Of a stretch of DNA of 64,000 bases, positions 1 to 9,356 are shown piece by piece. The stretch is from NCBI GenBank assembly GCA_963665865.2, contig CAXXWF010000001.1, positions 2,294,001-2,358,000 on the forward strand, given 5' to 3'. The notes under the pieces were generated by a model. It saw only the letters and a program-made list of their open reading frames with translations, was not told where the DNA came from and did not search any database. The position numbers and the translations under genes are program-made. Positions within the stretch are counted from its first letter, which is position 1. Each line of letters opens with the position of its first letter. Origin of the DNA: PHAA01 sp963665865 (GTDB lineage: Bacteria; Bacillota; Syntrophomonadia; Syntrophomonadales; Syntrophomonadaceae).

Positions 1-30
1 TTGTTCCTCCGTGAAATTTCTTAAACTCAT
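1..30 (-). CDS. 5' end of a flagellar gene, probably fliM (partial)
   Basis: Ten codons (MSLRNFTEEQ) run off the left edge, starting at an ATG at 30 preceded by an AAGGATGAGG ribosome binding site. Only 10 residues are visible, so the sequence itself does not identify the product. Position directly after fliL suggests the motor switch protein FliM, which commonly follows fliL in Firmicutes; this is context inference only. Confidence 0.45.
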   Translation of the reverse strand, partial: MSLRNFTEEQ

Positions 31-40
31 AACCTCATCC

Positions 41-484
41 TTACTGAACTAATAGTTCTTCAAAATATAGACCGGTGATTTTGCCATTTTGCAAACGTGA
101 ATTTATTTCATCTAATAACGTTTTTTTAAGGGCATCAGTTTGCTGAGGATCTGTCAAAGTGCTGGCTTTAGTATTGCGCAGCACCTTCAATATGCCATCC
201 TTTACTTTATACATAGATGTATCCAATTCTGTCTTGACTTTATCATCAGAATACTCCAGGGAAATGGTCGTTTTAAGATATCGATGGCTGTCTGTATCAG
301 CCAAATTTACAGTCATACTCGGTATTTTGACACTTTTAAAGTCCTTGGGGGCAACTTCTGCTGAGGGCTTGGCTATAAACGCAAAATATGCGAATACGGC
401 AGCAGCTATACACACAACAGCCGTAATTGACACAATCAATAAAGTGCGATTTTTTTTCAGGGGAGCTTGTTGTTCTTCAGCCAT
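41..484 (-). CDS. fliL: Flagellar basal-body-associated protein FliL
   Basis: FliL is a single-pass membrane protein that sits around the stator and supports torque. This 147-residue protein has the family layout: a short charged cytoplasmic N-terminus, one hydrophobic segment at about residues 14-34, then a periplasmic-side domain with the typical pattern of a YLKTTISLEY strand and a C-terminal half ending in an LYFEELLVQ-type motif. Length is usual for FliL. It is the last complete gene of the early flagellar operon in this window, between the hook gene and probable fliM. Confidence 0.92.
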   Translation of the reverse strand: MAEEQQAPLKKNRTLLIVSITAVVCIAAAVFAYFAFIAKPSAEVAPKDFKSVKIPSMTVNLADTDSHRYLKTTISLEYSDDKVKTELDTSMYKVKDGILKVLRNTKASTLTDPQQTDALKKTLLDEINSRLQNGKITGLYFEELLVQ

Positions 485-597
485 GTCTAATCTACACCTT
501 CTTTGTTACGATTCTTGGCAAGAAATACGGAAAAGAACTATCTGCCGGCACTAACTGCCTGCACAGCAGTTAGTTCTATCCGCATCCCTAACCAGAT

Positions 598-1401
598 TTA
601 TCTCTTAAGACTAAGCAATTCCTGCAGCATTTCATCAGCCGTACGTATCGTTCTGGAATTGGATTGATATCCTCTTTCTGCAATAATCATATCTACAAAC
701 GACTGAGCCAGATCTACATTGGACATCTCCAGTGCACCAGCGGTTATAGTACCCGCGTTAGTACCCGGGGTGGTAACAGTTGCGGTGCCGGAGGCCGCAC
801 TTTCAGTGTATGTACTACTTCCGGCCTTGGTTAGCCCGGAGGGATTGACAAAAGTAGCCAAACCTAATTGGGGGCCCGACTGGATAGCACCGCTGGTATC
901 CGTATATGTGGAAGTCCCATCCGCAGCGATTGTAAGGCCACTGCCGTCAATATTAATAGGAGCTCCAGCTGAGTCACATACCATCATACCATTAGCTGAA
1001 CTCACTAAATTACCGGAACTATCCAATGTAAAAGCACCCGCGCGACTATAATGGTAAGTACTGTTAGTAACGTCGGTGGCGTCTTGCAAGATAAAATATC
1101 CCTCTCCCTCTATCATAAAATCAGTACTGCTTCCAGTTGTGGAGGCAGCCCCCTGGGTAGTAACAGTGGTTATAGCCCCTACCGAAACCCCGAGACCGAT
1201 TTGTTGAGCATTTACCCCTCCGATAGTACTGGCAGTACCTGTTTGCGCACCAGCGATTGTCTGGTTGAGTAAATCCGCGAAAGTTACCGAGCTTTTTTTG
1301 TAACCGGTAGTGTTAACGTTAGCAATGTCATTAGACAGTACATCCATTTTTACTTGGTGGGCTTGCAGCCCTGAAATCCTGGAATAAAGAGCACGCATCA
1401 T
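598..1401 (-). CDS. flgE: Flagellar hook protein FlgE (short Bacillus-type, FlgG-like)
   Basis: Structural hook (or distal rod) subunit exported by the flagellar type III apparatus. The N-terminus (MRALYSRISGLQAHQ, then LSNDIANVNTTGYKKS) and C-terminus (EMSNVDLAQSFVDMIIAERGYQSNSRTI) are the two coiled-coil-forming ends of the FlgE/F/G family. At 267 residues it matches the short Bacillus subtilis hook protein FlgE (formerly called FlgG) rather than the longer enterobacterial FlgE. It follows flgD, the hook cap, as expected for a hook gene. The start could be the first or second of two adjacent ATGs; GGAGG precedes both. Confidence 0.88.
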   Translation of the reverse strand: MMRALYSRISGLQAHQVKMDVLSNDIANVNTTGYKKSSVTFADLLNQTIAGAQTGTASTIGGVNAQQIGLGVSVGAITTVTTQGAASTTGSSTDFMIEGEGYFILQDATDVTNSTYHYSRAGAFTLDSSGNLVSSANGMMVCDSAGAPINIDGSGLTIAADGTSTYTDTSGAIQSGPQLGLATFVNPSGLTKAGSSTYTESAASGTATVTTPGTNAGTITAGALEMSNVDLAQSFVDMIIAERGYQSNSRTIRTADEMLQELLSLKR

Positions 1402-1490
1402 AATAGTTTGCCTCCCTAATTAATCAAATTTTAATTATTAAACCTGTTTTGCTTTGCAACAGATCGTAGGCTTCCTCAGAGAGGTCCGGC

Positions 1491-1871
1491 CTATACAACT
1501 ACTGCACTGTCAATATTGGTAAAAACACTATCCTTCATCCTTGGTCCGTCGACCACCGTTATAACGGTCCGATTATTAACGCTTACAATAAACGCCATGT
1601 CATCCATCATTATACAAGACTCCCGAGACCCTTTGCTTTCGGCTCTATCCACCGCACTATTCAGCCTATTTAACTGCTGAGGCGATACTTGGATATTATT
1701 TTGTTCTAGTCGTTTTAAACAATGGCTGCTGAATTTAACCCCTGCTTCCGGTAACTGTTGCCGTAAAACCTCCTTAAAAGAGAGTCCGGATTCGGGTTTC
1801 TGGATATTGGAATTATTCCGGCTGACCGGAGGTTCCGGTGGAATTGGATAGTATTGGCTAATTTTGCTCAA
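1491..1871 (-). CDS. Flagellar operon protein of the TIGR02530 type
   Basis: Small soluble protein (126 residues) of the conserved but poorly understood family found between flgD and the hook gene in many Firmicutes flagellar operons. The recognisable block is FSSHCLKRLEQNNI followed by a conserved INxxLxxAVDRAESKGS-like helix and a C-terminal segment (DDMAFIVSVNNRTVITVVDG) that looks like a small beta-sheet. Function is not established; position suggests a hook assembly role. Start is TTG. Confidence 0.75.
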   Translation of the reverse strand: MSKISQYYPIPPEPPVSRNNSNIQKPESGLSFKEVLRQQLPEAGVKFSSHCLKRLEQNNIQVSPQQLNRLNSAVDRAESKGSRESCIMMDDMAFIVSVNNRTVITVVDGPRMKDSVFTNIDSAVVV

Positions 1872-1891
1872 TGTTAAATCACTTCCTGAAC

Positions 1892-2299
1892 CTATTCTTC
1901 ATTAGATATTGCAGTAATAGAGCTTACCGGTATCGAATTTTTGCCAATTATCGCATAGGGAATAGAATTTGCAACAGTAATTGAATCCACCGTACCAGCA
2001 ATTGCACTGCCATTGACCGTAGCGGTTACGCTCTTGCCAATCAAGTTTGATGCCTGGGTTACAAGCAGTGAATTAATTGACTTATTCATGGAGGTCATCT
2101 GTTCCAGAGTGTTGAACTGAGCCATTTGAGCAATAAGCGCTGTATCGTCCATAGGATTAGTTGGGTCCTGATTTGACATCTCAGCAGCAAGTATTTTCAG
2201 AAAATCATCAGTAGATAGTGAACTGCTGGATGTAGTTGTGCTGGTTGCCGTCGTGCTGGCTGTTGAAGCTGCCGAACTGACGCCACTGGTTACCGTCAT
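1892..2299 (-). CDS. flgD: Flagellar hook-capping protein FlgD (short form)
   Basis: FlgD forms the scaffold cap on which hook subunits polymerise. The N-terminal capping signature is clear: DDFLKILAAEMSNQDPTNPM followed by DDTALIAQMAQFNTLEQM. A Ser/Thr-rich, probably unstructured stretch occupies residues 4-28. At 135 residues the protein carries the conserved N-terminal region plus a short beta-rich tail and lacks the full C-terminal FlgD/Tudor-like domains of enterobacteria, as is normal in Firmicutes. GGAGG lies 6 bases before the ATG. Confidence 0.9.
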   Translation of the reverse strand: MTVTSGVSSAASTASTTATSTTTSSSSLSTDDFLKILAAEMSNQDPTNPMDDTALIAQMAQFNTLEQMTSMNKSINSLLVTQASNLIGKSVTATVNGSAIAGTVDSITVANSIPYAIIGKNSIPVSSITAISNEE

Positions 2300-2311
2300 C
2301 TTTTTTCCTCC

Positions 2312-3874
2312 TTATGCTAATATATTAATTTCATATGATACCGAGGAACTCTGGTTCCCACCAGGGTAATCCGCATATTCCGTCATTAATTTTGATTCTT
2401 CAGATAGCTGCATTGCCTGCATTTGTTCTCTATAGCCACTGCCACCTTGATTATTTTGCTCTTCCTGATTAGCCAAACTCACATCCAATTGCTGTACATT
2501 AATACCCTGTTGGATCAGGTCATCCTTGATGTTGTGCAAACTGGCGTTTAATAAATTCAGTGCATCTGTATTTTGAGCAATCACATTGACTGAAATAATC
2601 CCTTCAATGGATTGAACCAAAATATTCACCTTGCCTAGATATTCTGGTTTGAGACTGATTTCCAGGCTGGACGGAGCAACTTTGATTTGCTCTATCATTT
2701 TGCTAACCAACAAATCGGCCTGACTCTTATTTAACATAGGTTTTTCTATATTTAACCCGGTAGATTGATCAACCTTAAATTCCACAACCCTGTTCTCTCC
2801 ATTCAGAGCATTCTGGGTAATTTCAGCTTTATGTGGCGTTTTTTTTGCACTGGCTGTGTCTGCTCCCGCTTCTTTATCTCCATTTTTGCTATTCTTTTGA
2901 CTGTTTACTAAAATATCAGAGCTGGTACGGTCGGAACTTATTGAATTAATGGATACCTCCTTTTTTAGGTGTAAATCCTTTTCGGTTGTCTGGGAATCCT
3001 TGTTTTCCATAGGTCTGATATCGCTTGCCAGTATTAGATCAGCAATCTTAATCTCACTGGGGGCTACCGATTTATTAGCATTAGTCCCCATATTCTCAGA
3101 GGTTGACTCACTTTGCCTTTTCCCATTAGTGCTGGTTAGCTCTGCCTTTTCTATCCCGCTAAGTTCGCTTCCAGAATTGGTCTGAATTTCACTTGGGGAA
3201 CTTATAAGTTGCTTGGTATCCGATTGAGCGGTTACCTCCCGGGCACTTACGGATGCGGCTGCTTTATCCAGCTGTTTTGGATGTACAATAGTAGCAAGCT
3301 TGGCTTCAGTTTTTCCTTTGGTGGCTTCAGAACCTGGATCTATGGACTTTCCTTCAACTGCCATTGATTCAGTACCTGCGTTTGCGGCTGTTTTCTCTAG
3401 CTGCTCCGGCTGTTTTGGATCTACGATATTGGCAAGCTTGGCTTCAGTTTTTCCTTTGGTGACTTCAGAACCTGGGTCTATGGACTTTGCACCAACTGCC
3501 ATGGATTCAGCACCTGCCGTTGCGGCCGCTTTTTCTATCTGCTCTAGCTGTTTTAGATTTTCAATAGTTGCCAACTTGACTTCAGTTTTCCCTGGGGTGG
3601 ATTCAGTACTTGCGTCTATGTGCCTTATACTAACTGCCCCGGTTTTGACTGTTTTTACACTGTTGCCTTTAGACTCCGGCTGCGAAGCCGGAGTCTGCTT
3701 AACATTGTTTACAGGGGCCGACTGTAGGGATGATGATATTTGCCCAAAGATCTCTGAAAACTGCAGGTTACTTTTCGCAGTCTTTTTGGGGTTACTACTG
3801 ACTTTGCTTTTCTTATTGATTTTGCTTGATTTTACGGTCTGACCGGAATTTTTTATCATCTCTAATTTTTGCAT
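2312..3874 (-). CDS. fliK: Flagellar hook-length control protein FliK
   Basis: Secreted molecular ruler that sets hook length and switches export specificity through FlhB. The C-terminal Flg_hook domain is visible at about residues 385-480: LEISLKPEYLGKVNI, then a conserved block ending IQQGINVQQLDVSLAN. The N-terminal 370 residues are low-complexity, rich in Lys, Ser, Thr, Ala and Glu, and contain about 2.5 near-identical 46-residue repeats (listed separately). Length (520) is in the usual FliK range. The gene lies between fliJ and flgD. The disordered N-terminal half is typical; the internal tandem repeat is not. Confidence 0.9.
   Translation of the reverse strand: MQKLEMIKNSGQTVKSSKINKKSKVSSNPKKTAKSNLQFSEIFGQISSSLQSAPVNNVKQTPASQPESKGNSVKTVKTGAVSIRHIDASTESTPGKTEVKLATIENLKQLEQIEKAAATAGAESMAVGAKSIDPGSEVTKGKTEAKLANIVDPKQPEQLEKTAANAGTESMAVEGKSIDPGSEATKGKTEAKLATIVHPKQLDKAAASVSAREVTAQSDTKQLISSPSEIQTNSGSELSGIEKAELTSTNGKRQSESTSENMGTNANKSVAPSEIKIADLILASDIRPMENKDSQTTEKDLHLKKEVSINSISSDRTSSDILVNSQKNSKNGDKEAGADTASAKKTPHKAEITQNALNGENRVVEFKVDQSTGLNIEKPMLNKSQADLLVSKMIEQIKVAPSSLEISLKPEYLGKVNILVQSIEGIISVNVIAQNTDALNLLNASLHNIKDDLIQQGINVQQLDVSLANQEEQNNQGGSGYREQMQAMQLSEESKLMTEYADYPGGNQSSSVSYEINILA
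3245..3595 (-). repeat. 46-codon tandem repeat inside fliK
   Basis: Residues about 94-139, 140-185 and 186-210 of FliK repeat the pattern GKTExKLAxI..PKQ..Q.EK.AA.AG.ESMAV..KSIDPGSE. The first two units are full length (46 residues, 138 bases) and the third is truncated. The repetition is also visible in the DNA (recurrent cttggcttcagtttttcc on the plus strand). Confidence 0.85.
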
Positions 3875-3900
3875 TTTTCACCTCCTTCCGTCATTAATCA

Positions 3901-4341
3901 TTAATTCCTGGCTTTATGGCAATAGGCAGATGTTCCTATATCATCCAACATGATTTGTTCTGCCTTGGCAAGCACTAAACGATGTTCATCCCAGGATTTT
4001 TCTTTTAATGTTTCTAAGCTCTTTCTTTTGGTTGATGCCTCAACTACACGGTGGCGTTGAACACCAAAGTGTTGGTTAGCCTGATCCACTTTGTCCAATT
4101 GCTTTTCGATTCGCAAATCGAGTCCACAAAGATATGCTTCATGCTGCTGCATAGTCGTCAAGTTTATTTTTTGGGGGTCATATTTGTTTAGATGTTCACT
4201 TTTTTCAAGTCTCAGTTTAATGGCGCGGCTCTCCTCAGCTAGCACCTTCTGTTTAGCCTGAACCAGATGCAGGGTCTCCTGTTCTTCAATATTGCGCCTA
4301 TATTTGAGAGCACTTTCCAGTTGAAATACGAATTTACCCAA
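3901..4341 (-). CDS. fliJ: Flagellar export chaperone/stalk protein FliJ
   Basis: FliJ is a coiled-coil protein that works with the FliI ATPase hexamer in flagellar export. This 146-residue product is almost wholly helical and highly charged, starts with the FliJ-typical FVFQLESALKYRRNIEEQE and has no membrane segment. The TTG start at 4341 has GAGGTG about 9 bases upstream. It lies 3 bases after the fliI stop. Confidence 0.85.
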   Translation of the reverse strand: MGKFVFQLESALKYRRNIEEQETLHLVQAKQKVLAEESRAIKLRLEKSEHLNKYDPQKINLTTMQQHEAYLCGLDLRIEKQLDKVDQANQHFGVQRHRVVEASTKRKSLETLKEKSWDEHRLVLAKAEQIMLDDIGTSAYCHKARN

Positions 4342-4344
4342 CTT

Positions 4345-5667
4345 CTACACCTCATTTCCAACCACGTTTGATAAAGCGAGCAACGTCTCAGGCACGGAAT
4401 ATACCTCATTAACATCCTGTTTTAAAAACTTAATAATAGCAGGATTTATCTCTATAGCCGCATCTATCTCATGATTAGCACCACTTGCATATGCTCCGAT
4501 ATTAATCATGTCCTCATTTTTCTGGTATACAGCCATATAATTTCTCAGAACTGAAGCCATCTTATACTGCTCCGAACTGACTATACTCGGCATCAAGCGG
4601 CTGATACTTTCCAGAACATCTATAGCCGGAAAATGGTTTCGAGTGGCTATTTTTCGTGAAAGCACTATGTGTCCATCCAGTATTCCCCGAGCTGCATCGG
4701 CTATGGGCTCATTCATGTCATCACCCTCGACCAAAATTGTATATAGGCCAGTTATCGACCCACATTCCAGATTACCTGCCCTTTCAAGCAATTTAGGCAA
4801 TACGGCAAAAACTGACGGTGTATACCCCTTGGTGGTTGGAGGCTCTCCTACGGCTAATCCAATTTCTCTCTGAGCCATGGCAAAACGAGTTATCGAATCC
4901 ATCATTAACAAAACATTTTTACCGTTATCTCTAAAATATTCGGCTATAGAGGTAGCTACCAGAGCAGCTTTCACTCTTATCAAGGCGGGCTGATCGGATG
5001 TCGCAGCCACCACTACTGACCTCGCCAGTCCCTCCGGGCCCAGATCATTCTCAATAAATTCCTTAACCTCTCGGCCTCGTTCTCCAATCAAACCTATTAC
5101 ATTAACATCAGCGGAACTGTTGCGGGCAATCATACCTAACAAGGTACTTTTCCCCACTCCGCTGCCGGCAAATATGCCCATCCTCTGACCGATTCCACAG
5201 GTCAAAAGCGCATCGATTGATCTTACTCCGGTCTGCAGGACATCCGTAATTGCTTTCCTGCGCATCGGATCAGGTGGCTCGTTTTGAACTGAATAGCTGC
5301 CCCGGGACAATGTTGGGATCTCTGATCCCAGACATTCTCCCAAACCATTGACTACTTTGCCCAAAAGCTCCTCACCAACCGCAATTTTGAAAGTCTTTCC
5401 TAGTGCAAACACCCTGCAGCCAGGAGAAATACCTTTTAAATCACCCAGAGCCATAAGCATGGATGAATCATCCTTAAATCCTACTACTTCAGCCGGCAGT
5501 TGGCTCGTTCGCCCGGTAATTTCTATCGAACATATATCGCCGATGGAAGCATAGATACCCTTTACTTCCATTATCAAACCGACGACCCTGGTTACCTTGC
5601 CTATGTATCCAAAAAGTGTGGCTCTCTGCAATTTATCTCGATAGATGTCCAATTTCAAAGTATTCAT
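4345..5667 (-). CDS. fliI: Flagellum-specific export ATPase FliI
   Basis: Cytoplasmic ATPase of the flagellar type III secretion apparatus, related to the F1 beta subunit. The Walker A motif GSGVGKST is at about residues 168-175, a Walker B-like LLMMDSITRFA follows at about 250-260, and the family motif GEPPTTKGYTPSVF is present. The length of 440 residues is standard. It overlaps the end of fliH by one base and is followed by fliJ, the classical fliH-fliI-fliJ order. Confidence 0.96.
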   Translation of the reverse strand: MNTLKLDIYRDKLQRATLFGYIGKVTRVVGLIMEVKGIYASIGDICSIEITGRTSQLPAEVVGFKDDSSMLMALGDLKGISPGCRVFALGKTFKIAVGEELLGKVVNGLGECLGSEIPTLSRGSYSVQNEPPDPMRRKAITDVLQTGVRSIDALLTCGIGQRMGIFAGSGVGKSTLLGMIARNSSADVNVIGLIGERGREVKEFIENDLGPEGLARSVVVAATSDQPALIRVKAALVATSIAEYFRDNGKNVLLMMDSITRFAMAQREIGLAVGEPPTTKGYTPSVFAVLPKLLERAGNLECGSITGLYTILVEGDDMNEPIADAARGILDGHIVLSRKIATRNHFPAIDVLESISRLMPSIVSSEQYKMASVLRNYMAVYQKNEDMINIGAYASGANHEIDAAIEINPAIIKFLKQDVNEVYSVPETLLALSNVVGNEV

Positions 5668-6380
5668 TAATCTTTTTCCCTAATAATGGCATTAAGCTGC
5701 TTCAATATGGTTTCGATCGTAGCATCTATGAAACCCTGTTCCGTTTCTATGCGACATCCACCGGATTTAATGGTTAAATCAGCGATAAATTCAAGTCTTT
5801 TGCTGTGGTAAAGTTGGGCGCTAAATTCATCCTGCTTGGCTTTAAGTGTTTCAACTTGCTCAGGTGCAACATAAATTATCACCATCTTACATTCCTTAGC
5901 CTGAATGCAGGCAGCGCGGGCTATATCCACAATAGTCTCCGGCTTAAGCTCCATCTGCCGGCAGACCAGTTTCTCAGCAATATCAATAGATAGTGCCAAT
6001 ATTTCGACCTCGGTATATTTATATATCTTTTGGCGGAGCTCATTGACCTCCTGCAATACTTGCCGGGTTGATTGATAGTAATCTTCCTGGGCTTCCTTTT
6101 GGGCTAGCCCAGCATCCTCTTCGCCCTTCTTATAACCCTTTTGATAAGCATCGCCTTCTATGTGCAGGATCTTCTCATTTGTTGCGGCCAGCAACTCTTC
6201 TGCCTCATCCCTGGCCTTTGTTAAAATAAGCTCCGCTTCTTTGGTCATATCCGGCATTGCAAGGTATTTTTCCTCTTCCAGGTTGGCTTCTTCCTGATGG
6301 GCAGAGCCATTCCTAGCATATATCGGTCTATATTCCATATCGCCGTCAACTTGTTTGATAACCCTAGACGATAAAAGCAT
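5667..6380 (-). CDS. fliH: Flagellar assembly protein FliH
   Basis: FliH is the peripheral stalk-like regulator of FliI. Residues about 50-130 are charged helix with the Gly/Glu-rich GYKKGEEDAGL segment characteristic of the family; the C-terminal half (LSIDIAEKLVCRQMELKPETI and following) matches the V-ATPase-E-like domain. The chosen ATG at 6380 (MLLSSRVIK) has a GGGGTGGT site about 8 bases upstream. An upstream in-frame start at 6392 is possible but lies deeper in fliG, which this gene overlaps by 17 bases. Confidence 0.9.
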   Translation of the reverse strand: MLLSSRVIKQVDGDMEYRPIYARNGSAHQEEANLEEEKYLAMPDMTKEAELILTKARDEAEELLAATNEKILHIEGDAYQKGYKKGEEDAGLAQKEAQEDYYQSTRQVLQEVNELRQKIYKYTEVEILALSIDIAEKLVCRQMELKPETIVDIARAACIQAKECKMVIIYVAPEQVETLKAKQDEFSAQLYHSKRLEFIADLTIKSGGCRIETEQGFIDATIETILKQLNAIIREKD

Positions 6381-7371
6381 TCTGTGCACCACCCCGCGTA
6401 ATTACTATCTCTCCGGACTCATCTAATCTTCTAATAACCTGCACAATTTTCTGCTGCTTTTCTTCTACGTCGCGTACTCTTACGGAACCCAACAACTCTA
6501 TATCTTCCTGTAACATTTCTCCAGCCCGCTGAGACACATTTCCAAATATCTTATCGGCAACTTCAGCATTAGCACCCTTAAGTGCCATAGCCAAATCTTT
6601 AAAATCTATTTCGCGCATAATCCTGCGAATAGAATTGTCATCCAGGGATATGATATCCTCAAACATAAATAACATCTTCCTTATTTCATCAGCTAACTCT
6701 GGATCTTCTTTCTCCATAGCTTCGATAATACTCTTTTCAGTAGCCCTATCTACATTATTTAGAATATTAACCAGATCCTTAGTCCCCCCCGCGCTGGTAA
6801 AGTCCTTGCTGGTAATACTGGAAAGCCTTGATTCGAGCACAGACTCAACCTCCTCAATTATTTCTGGCGAAGTTCTTTCCATCGTGGCGATTCTAAAGGC
6901 TATATCGCTCTGCATTTCTTGGGGTAAATGATTTAATATCCCCGCCGCTTGCTCTGGATCAAGGTTAGACAATATTAAAGCAATGGTTTGGGGATGCTCA
7001 TTATTTATAAAATTCACTATTTGTTTAGGTTCAATTTTCCTAATGGAATGAAATGGTTTGTTTTGCGCTGTTAGTGATCTCATAATTTCGTCCGACTTCT
7101 GTGATCCCACGGCTTTATCCAACAACGACTTGGCGTATTGCAGACCACCGCTGGAGGCAGCCGTATGAAAATTACTGAGCAGTAGGAATTCCTTATAAAC
7201 AGTGCTGATCAGCTGTGCGTTTATTGACAATGTATTGGCAATTTCCGCACTAATCAGTTCTATTTTGTCGTAATGAAAATGTTTCATTATTGTTGATGCC
7301 CGCTCTGGTCCAACCGCAATCATTAAAACGGCTGCTTTTTGAAGTCCAGTCAAAGTGCGTTCTCTAGCCAC
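6364..7371 (-). CDS. fliG: Flagellar motor switch protein FliG
   Basis: Rotor protein linking FliF to FliM and interacting with MotA. The 335-residue protein shows the full N, middle and C armadillo-like domains: LTGLQKAAVLMIAVGPERAS at the start, the EHPQTIALILSNLDPEQAA middle motif, and the torque-helix region EDIISLDDNSIRRIMREID near residues 240-260. The GTG start at 7371 overlaps the end of fliF by 8 bases, suggesting translational coupling. Confidence 0.96.
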   Translation of the reverse strand: MARERTLTGLQKAAVLMIAVGPERASTIMKHFHYDKIELISAEIANTLSINAQLISTVYKEFLLLSNFHTAASSGGLQYAKSLLDKAVGSQKSDEIMRSLTAQNKPFHSIRKIEPKQIVNFINNEHPQTIALILSNLDPEQAAGILNHLPQEMQSDIAFRIATMERTSPEIIEEVESVLESRLSSITSKDFTSAGGTKDLVNILNNVDRATEKSIIEAMEKEDPELADEIRKMLFMFEDIISLDDNSIRRIMREIDFKDLAMALKGANAEVADKIFGNVSQRAGEMLQEDIELLGSVRVRDVEEKQQKIVQVIRRLDESGEIVITRGGAQNAFIV

Positions 7372-8905
7372 TTACTCCACTCCCATTTTCATCTAACCAA
7401 TTGGTTATTATTTGCGCTGCTACATCTGGTGAATCTTTCATGATTTTCTTAATTTCTTCATCTTCCGTGGCATTAGATTCTTTCATTTGAATTTGCTCTA
7501 ATTGTTCTTCAACCTTTCTTATTGAGGCGGGTTGCTGAAGCAGAACATCAGAACTATCCAATTTGGAACGGATACTTCGAATCAAGGTTAAGGCGAGAAT
7601 GAAAAACAGTATGATCCCCAATCCTTCTAAGCCCCATGTCACCAATTTCTCAATTTGGGCTTGCTTGTTTTCCGCGGCGGTAACCTTGTCCATTTCCGCC
7701 TTGGCTGCATCTAAACCAGTCTGATCAAATTGGGTGCTTAAAACATTGATGGTATCGCCTCGTTTGGCATCAAAACCTATCGCCGCCGATATAACATCCC
7801 GGATGCGAAGCTCAGCATCGGCTGGAAGGTCGCCATTAATGGCCACTGCCGTTGATAATGATATTACCCGGCCGGGTGCATAAATTTCCTTTTCTTCCAC
7901 CTTATTTATTTCATAATTTTTGGTGGACGTCATATCCGTAACGCCGGTTGAAGCTACCCCTGTGGCGGCAAGGGTCGGATCTCGACTGGTATCCCCAACT
8001 ATGCCGGAACTGCCGGTAGTATCGTTTTTCTTCTCACTAAGTTGTTCGCTGCGTACAACTCCTTGATCTCCCCAGATAGTCCGATTGACTTCTTTTTGAT
8101 TAAAATCCAAATTAGCAGTTATCATAGTTACAACCTTATCCGGTCCATAAATACTGTCCAGCATTTGTTGAATGCGGGTTTCAAGGCTTTTTTTGAAAGT
8201 TCTTTTCAGATCCATTTGCGTAAGCTGCATACCGCTGCTTGTAGAGTTATTGATACTGTCACTTAAAATATTCCCAGCAGTATCTATAATTTTGACATCC
8301 TCAATACTTAAATTTTGCACTGATCCTACCAGGAGCTCGGCAATACCTTTGACCTGTTCGGGCTGCAGTTTAACCATGGGTTTCAGTTCTATAATAACTG
8401 AGGCTTGCGCCTTACGTTGGTTATCAATAAAAGCGCTCTTTTCTGGTATAACCAGGTGTACCCTTGCTTGTTTCACTGCATCAACTTGGACAATAGACCT
8501 ACGTAATTCTTCCTGAAGTGCTCGCTGATAATTAATATTTCTTTCAAAATCAGTAGCACCCATGTTACTTGTATCAAAAAGTTCAAAACCTGGTCCGCCT
8601 TCTGAAACAACACCCTTACTAGCTAGATTCAATCTGAGCTCATAAACCTGGTCAGCCGGAACTTCGATAGTCTTGCCCGCATCCTGCAAAATGTAAGGAA
8701 CATTTAGAGTTTTCAGTTGTTCTACAATCTTGCCAGCGGCGTCATTTTGAATATTGGTAAACAGGGGCGCATATTCCACCTTGGTCGCCCAACGATAAAA
8801 GAAATAGGAAGATAATAGCAGACAAACGGCAGCTACTACATATATTGACTTTTTCGCAGAAGAAAGGCTTGTCCATAGGTCTTTTAATCTGTTCAATAAG
8901 GCCAT
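7364..8905 (-). CDS. fliF: Flagellar MS-ring protein FliF
   Basis: FliF forms the MS ring and the housing of the export gate. Two transmembrane segments are visible, at about residues 19-40 (KSIYVVAAVCLLLSSYFFY) and 430-452 (GLEGLGIILFFILALTLI), flanking the periplasmic ring-building domains with the conserved GFELFDTSNMGATDFERNI motif near residues 103-121. The C-terminal cytoplasmic tail that binds FliG is present. Length (513) is typical. Confidence 0.96.
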   Translation of the reverse strand: MALLNRLKDLWTSLSSAKKSIYVVAAVCLLLSSYFFYRWATKVEYAPLFTNIQNDAAGKIVEQLKTLNVPYILQDAGKTIEVPADQVYELRLNLASKGVVSEGGPGFELFDTSNMGATDFERNINYQRALQEELRRSIVQVDAVKQARVHLVIPEKSAFIDNQRKAQASVIIELKPMVKLQPEQVKGIAELLVGSVQNLSIEDVKIIDTAGNILSDSINNSTSSGMQLTQMDLKRTFKKSLETRIQQMLDSIYGPDKVVTMITANLDFNQKEVNRTIWGDQGVVRSEQLSEKKNDTTGSSGIVGDTSRDPTLAATGVASTGVTDMTSTKNYEINKVEEKEIYAPGRVISLSTAVAINGDLPADAELRIRDVISAAIGFDAKRGDTINVLSTQFDQTGLDAAKAEMDKVTAAENKQAQIEKLVTWGLEGLGIILFFILALTLIRSIRSKLDSSDVLLQQPASIRKVEEQLEQIQMKESNATEDEEIKKIMKDSPDVAAQIITNWLDENGSGVSG

Positions 8906-8924
8906 GCTTTCACCACTTTAATTA

Positions 8925-9242
8925 TTAAATCTGCATCTTTTCGATCTCTTTATAAGCCTCAACCAATTTATTTCTAATTTCCATGGTCTCGCGCAGAGCT
9001 AGATCGGCTTTTTCCATCGCTATCAACATTTGATGAATTTCCACCGGCCCTCCCCCTAAAAAACTTTCGGTTAACTGGTCGGCATCTTTTTGCAAGGAAT
9101 TAGCGTCATCTATCTTCTGATTAAGCATCTGTCCAAAGCTGGACCCTCCATTTGCTCTTGTACTGCTGCCCGTTTGGGATGTACTGCCGGCAATTTGATT
9201 CACGGAAAATAGAGAGCTATTACTCAATGAAGAAATATTCAC
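8925..9242 (-). CDS. fliE: Flagellar hook-basal body protein FliE
   Basis: FliE joins the MS ring to the rod. The 105-residue protein has a Ser-rich N-terminus, then the family core SFGQMLNQKIDDANSLQKDA and the C-terminal signature MEKADLALRETMEIRNKLVEAY. It starts at a GTG (9242) preceded by a GGGTGGGATGA site. It is in the usual flgB-flgC-fliE-fliF order, with a slightly larger gap (114 bases) after flgC. Confidence 0.94.
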   Translation of the reverse strand: MNISSLSNSSLFSVNQIAGSTSQTGSSTRANGGSSFGQMLNQKIDDANSLQKDADQLTESFLGGGPVEIHQMLIAMEKADLALRETMEIRNKLVEAYKEIEKMQI

Positions 9243-9356
9243 TCATCCCACCCCCTCAATTAACAAATTATTTTCGTATTAATAGATAGAACAGTATTAT
9301 CTATAGCGATCTATGACAAAGCGATATGACAATTATTCCCATAATATCTAGGTCTG

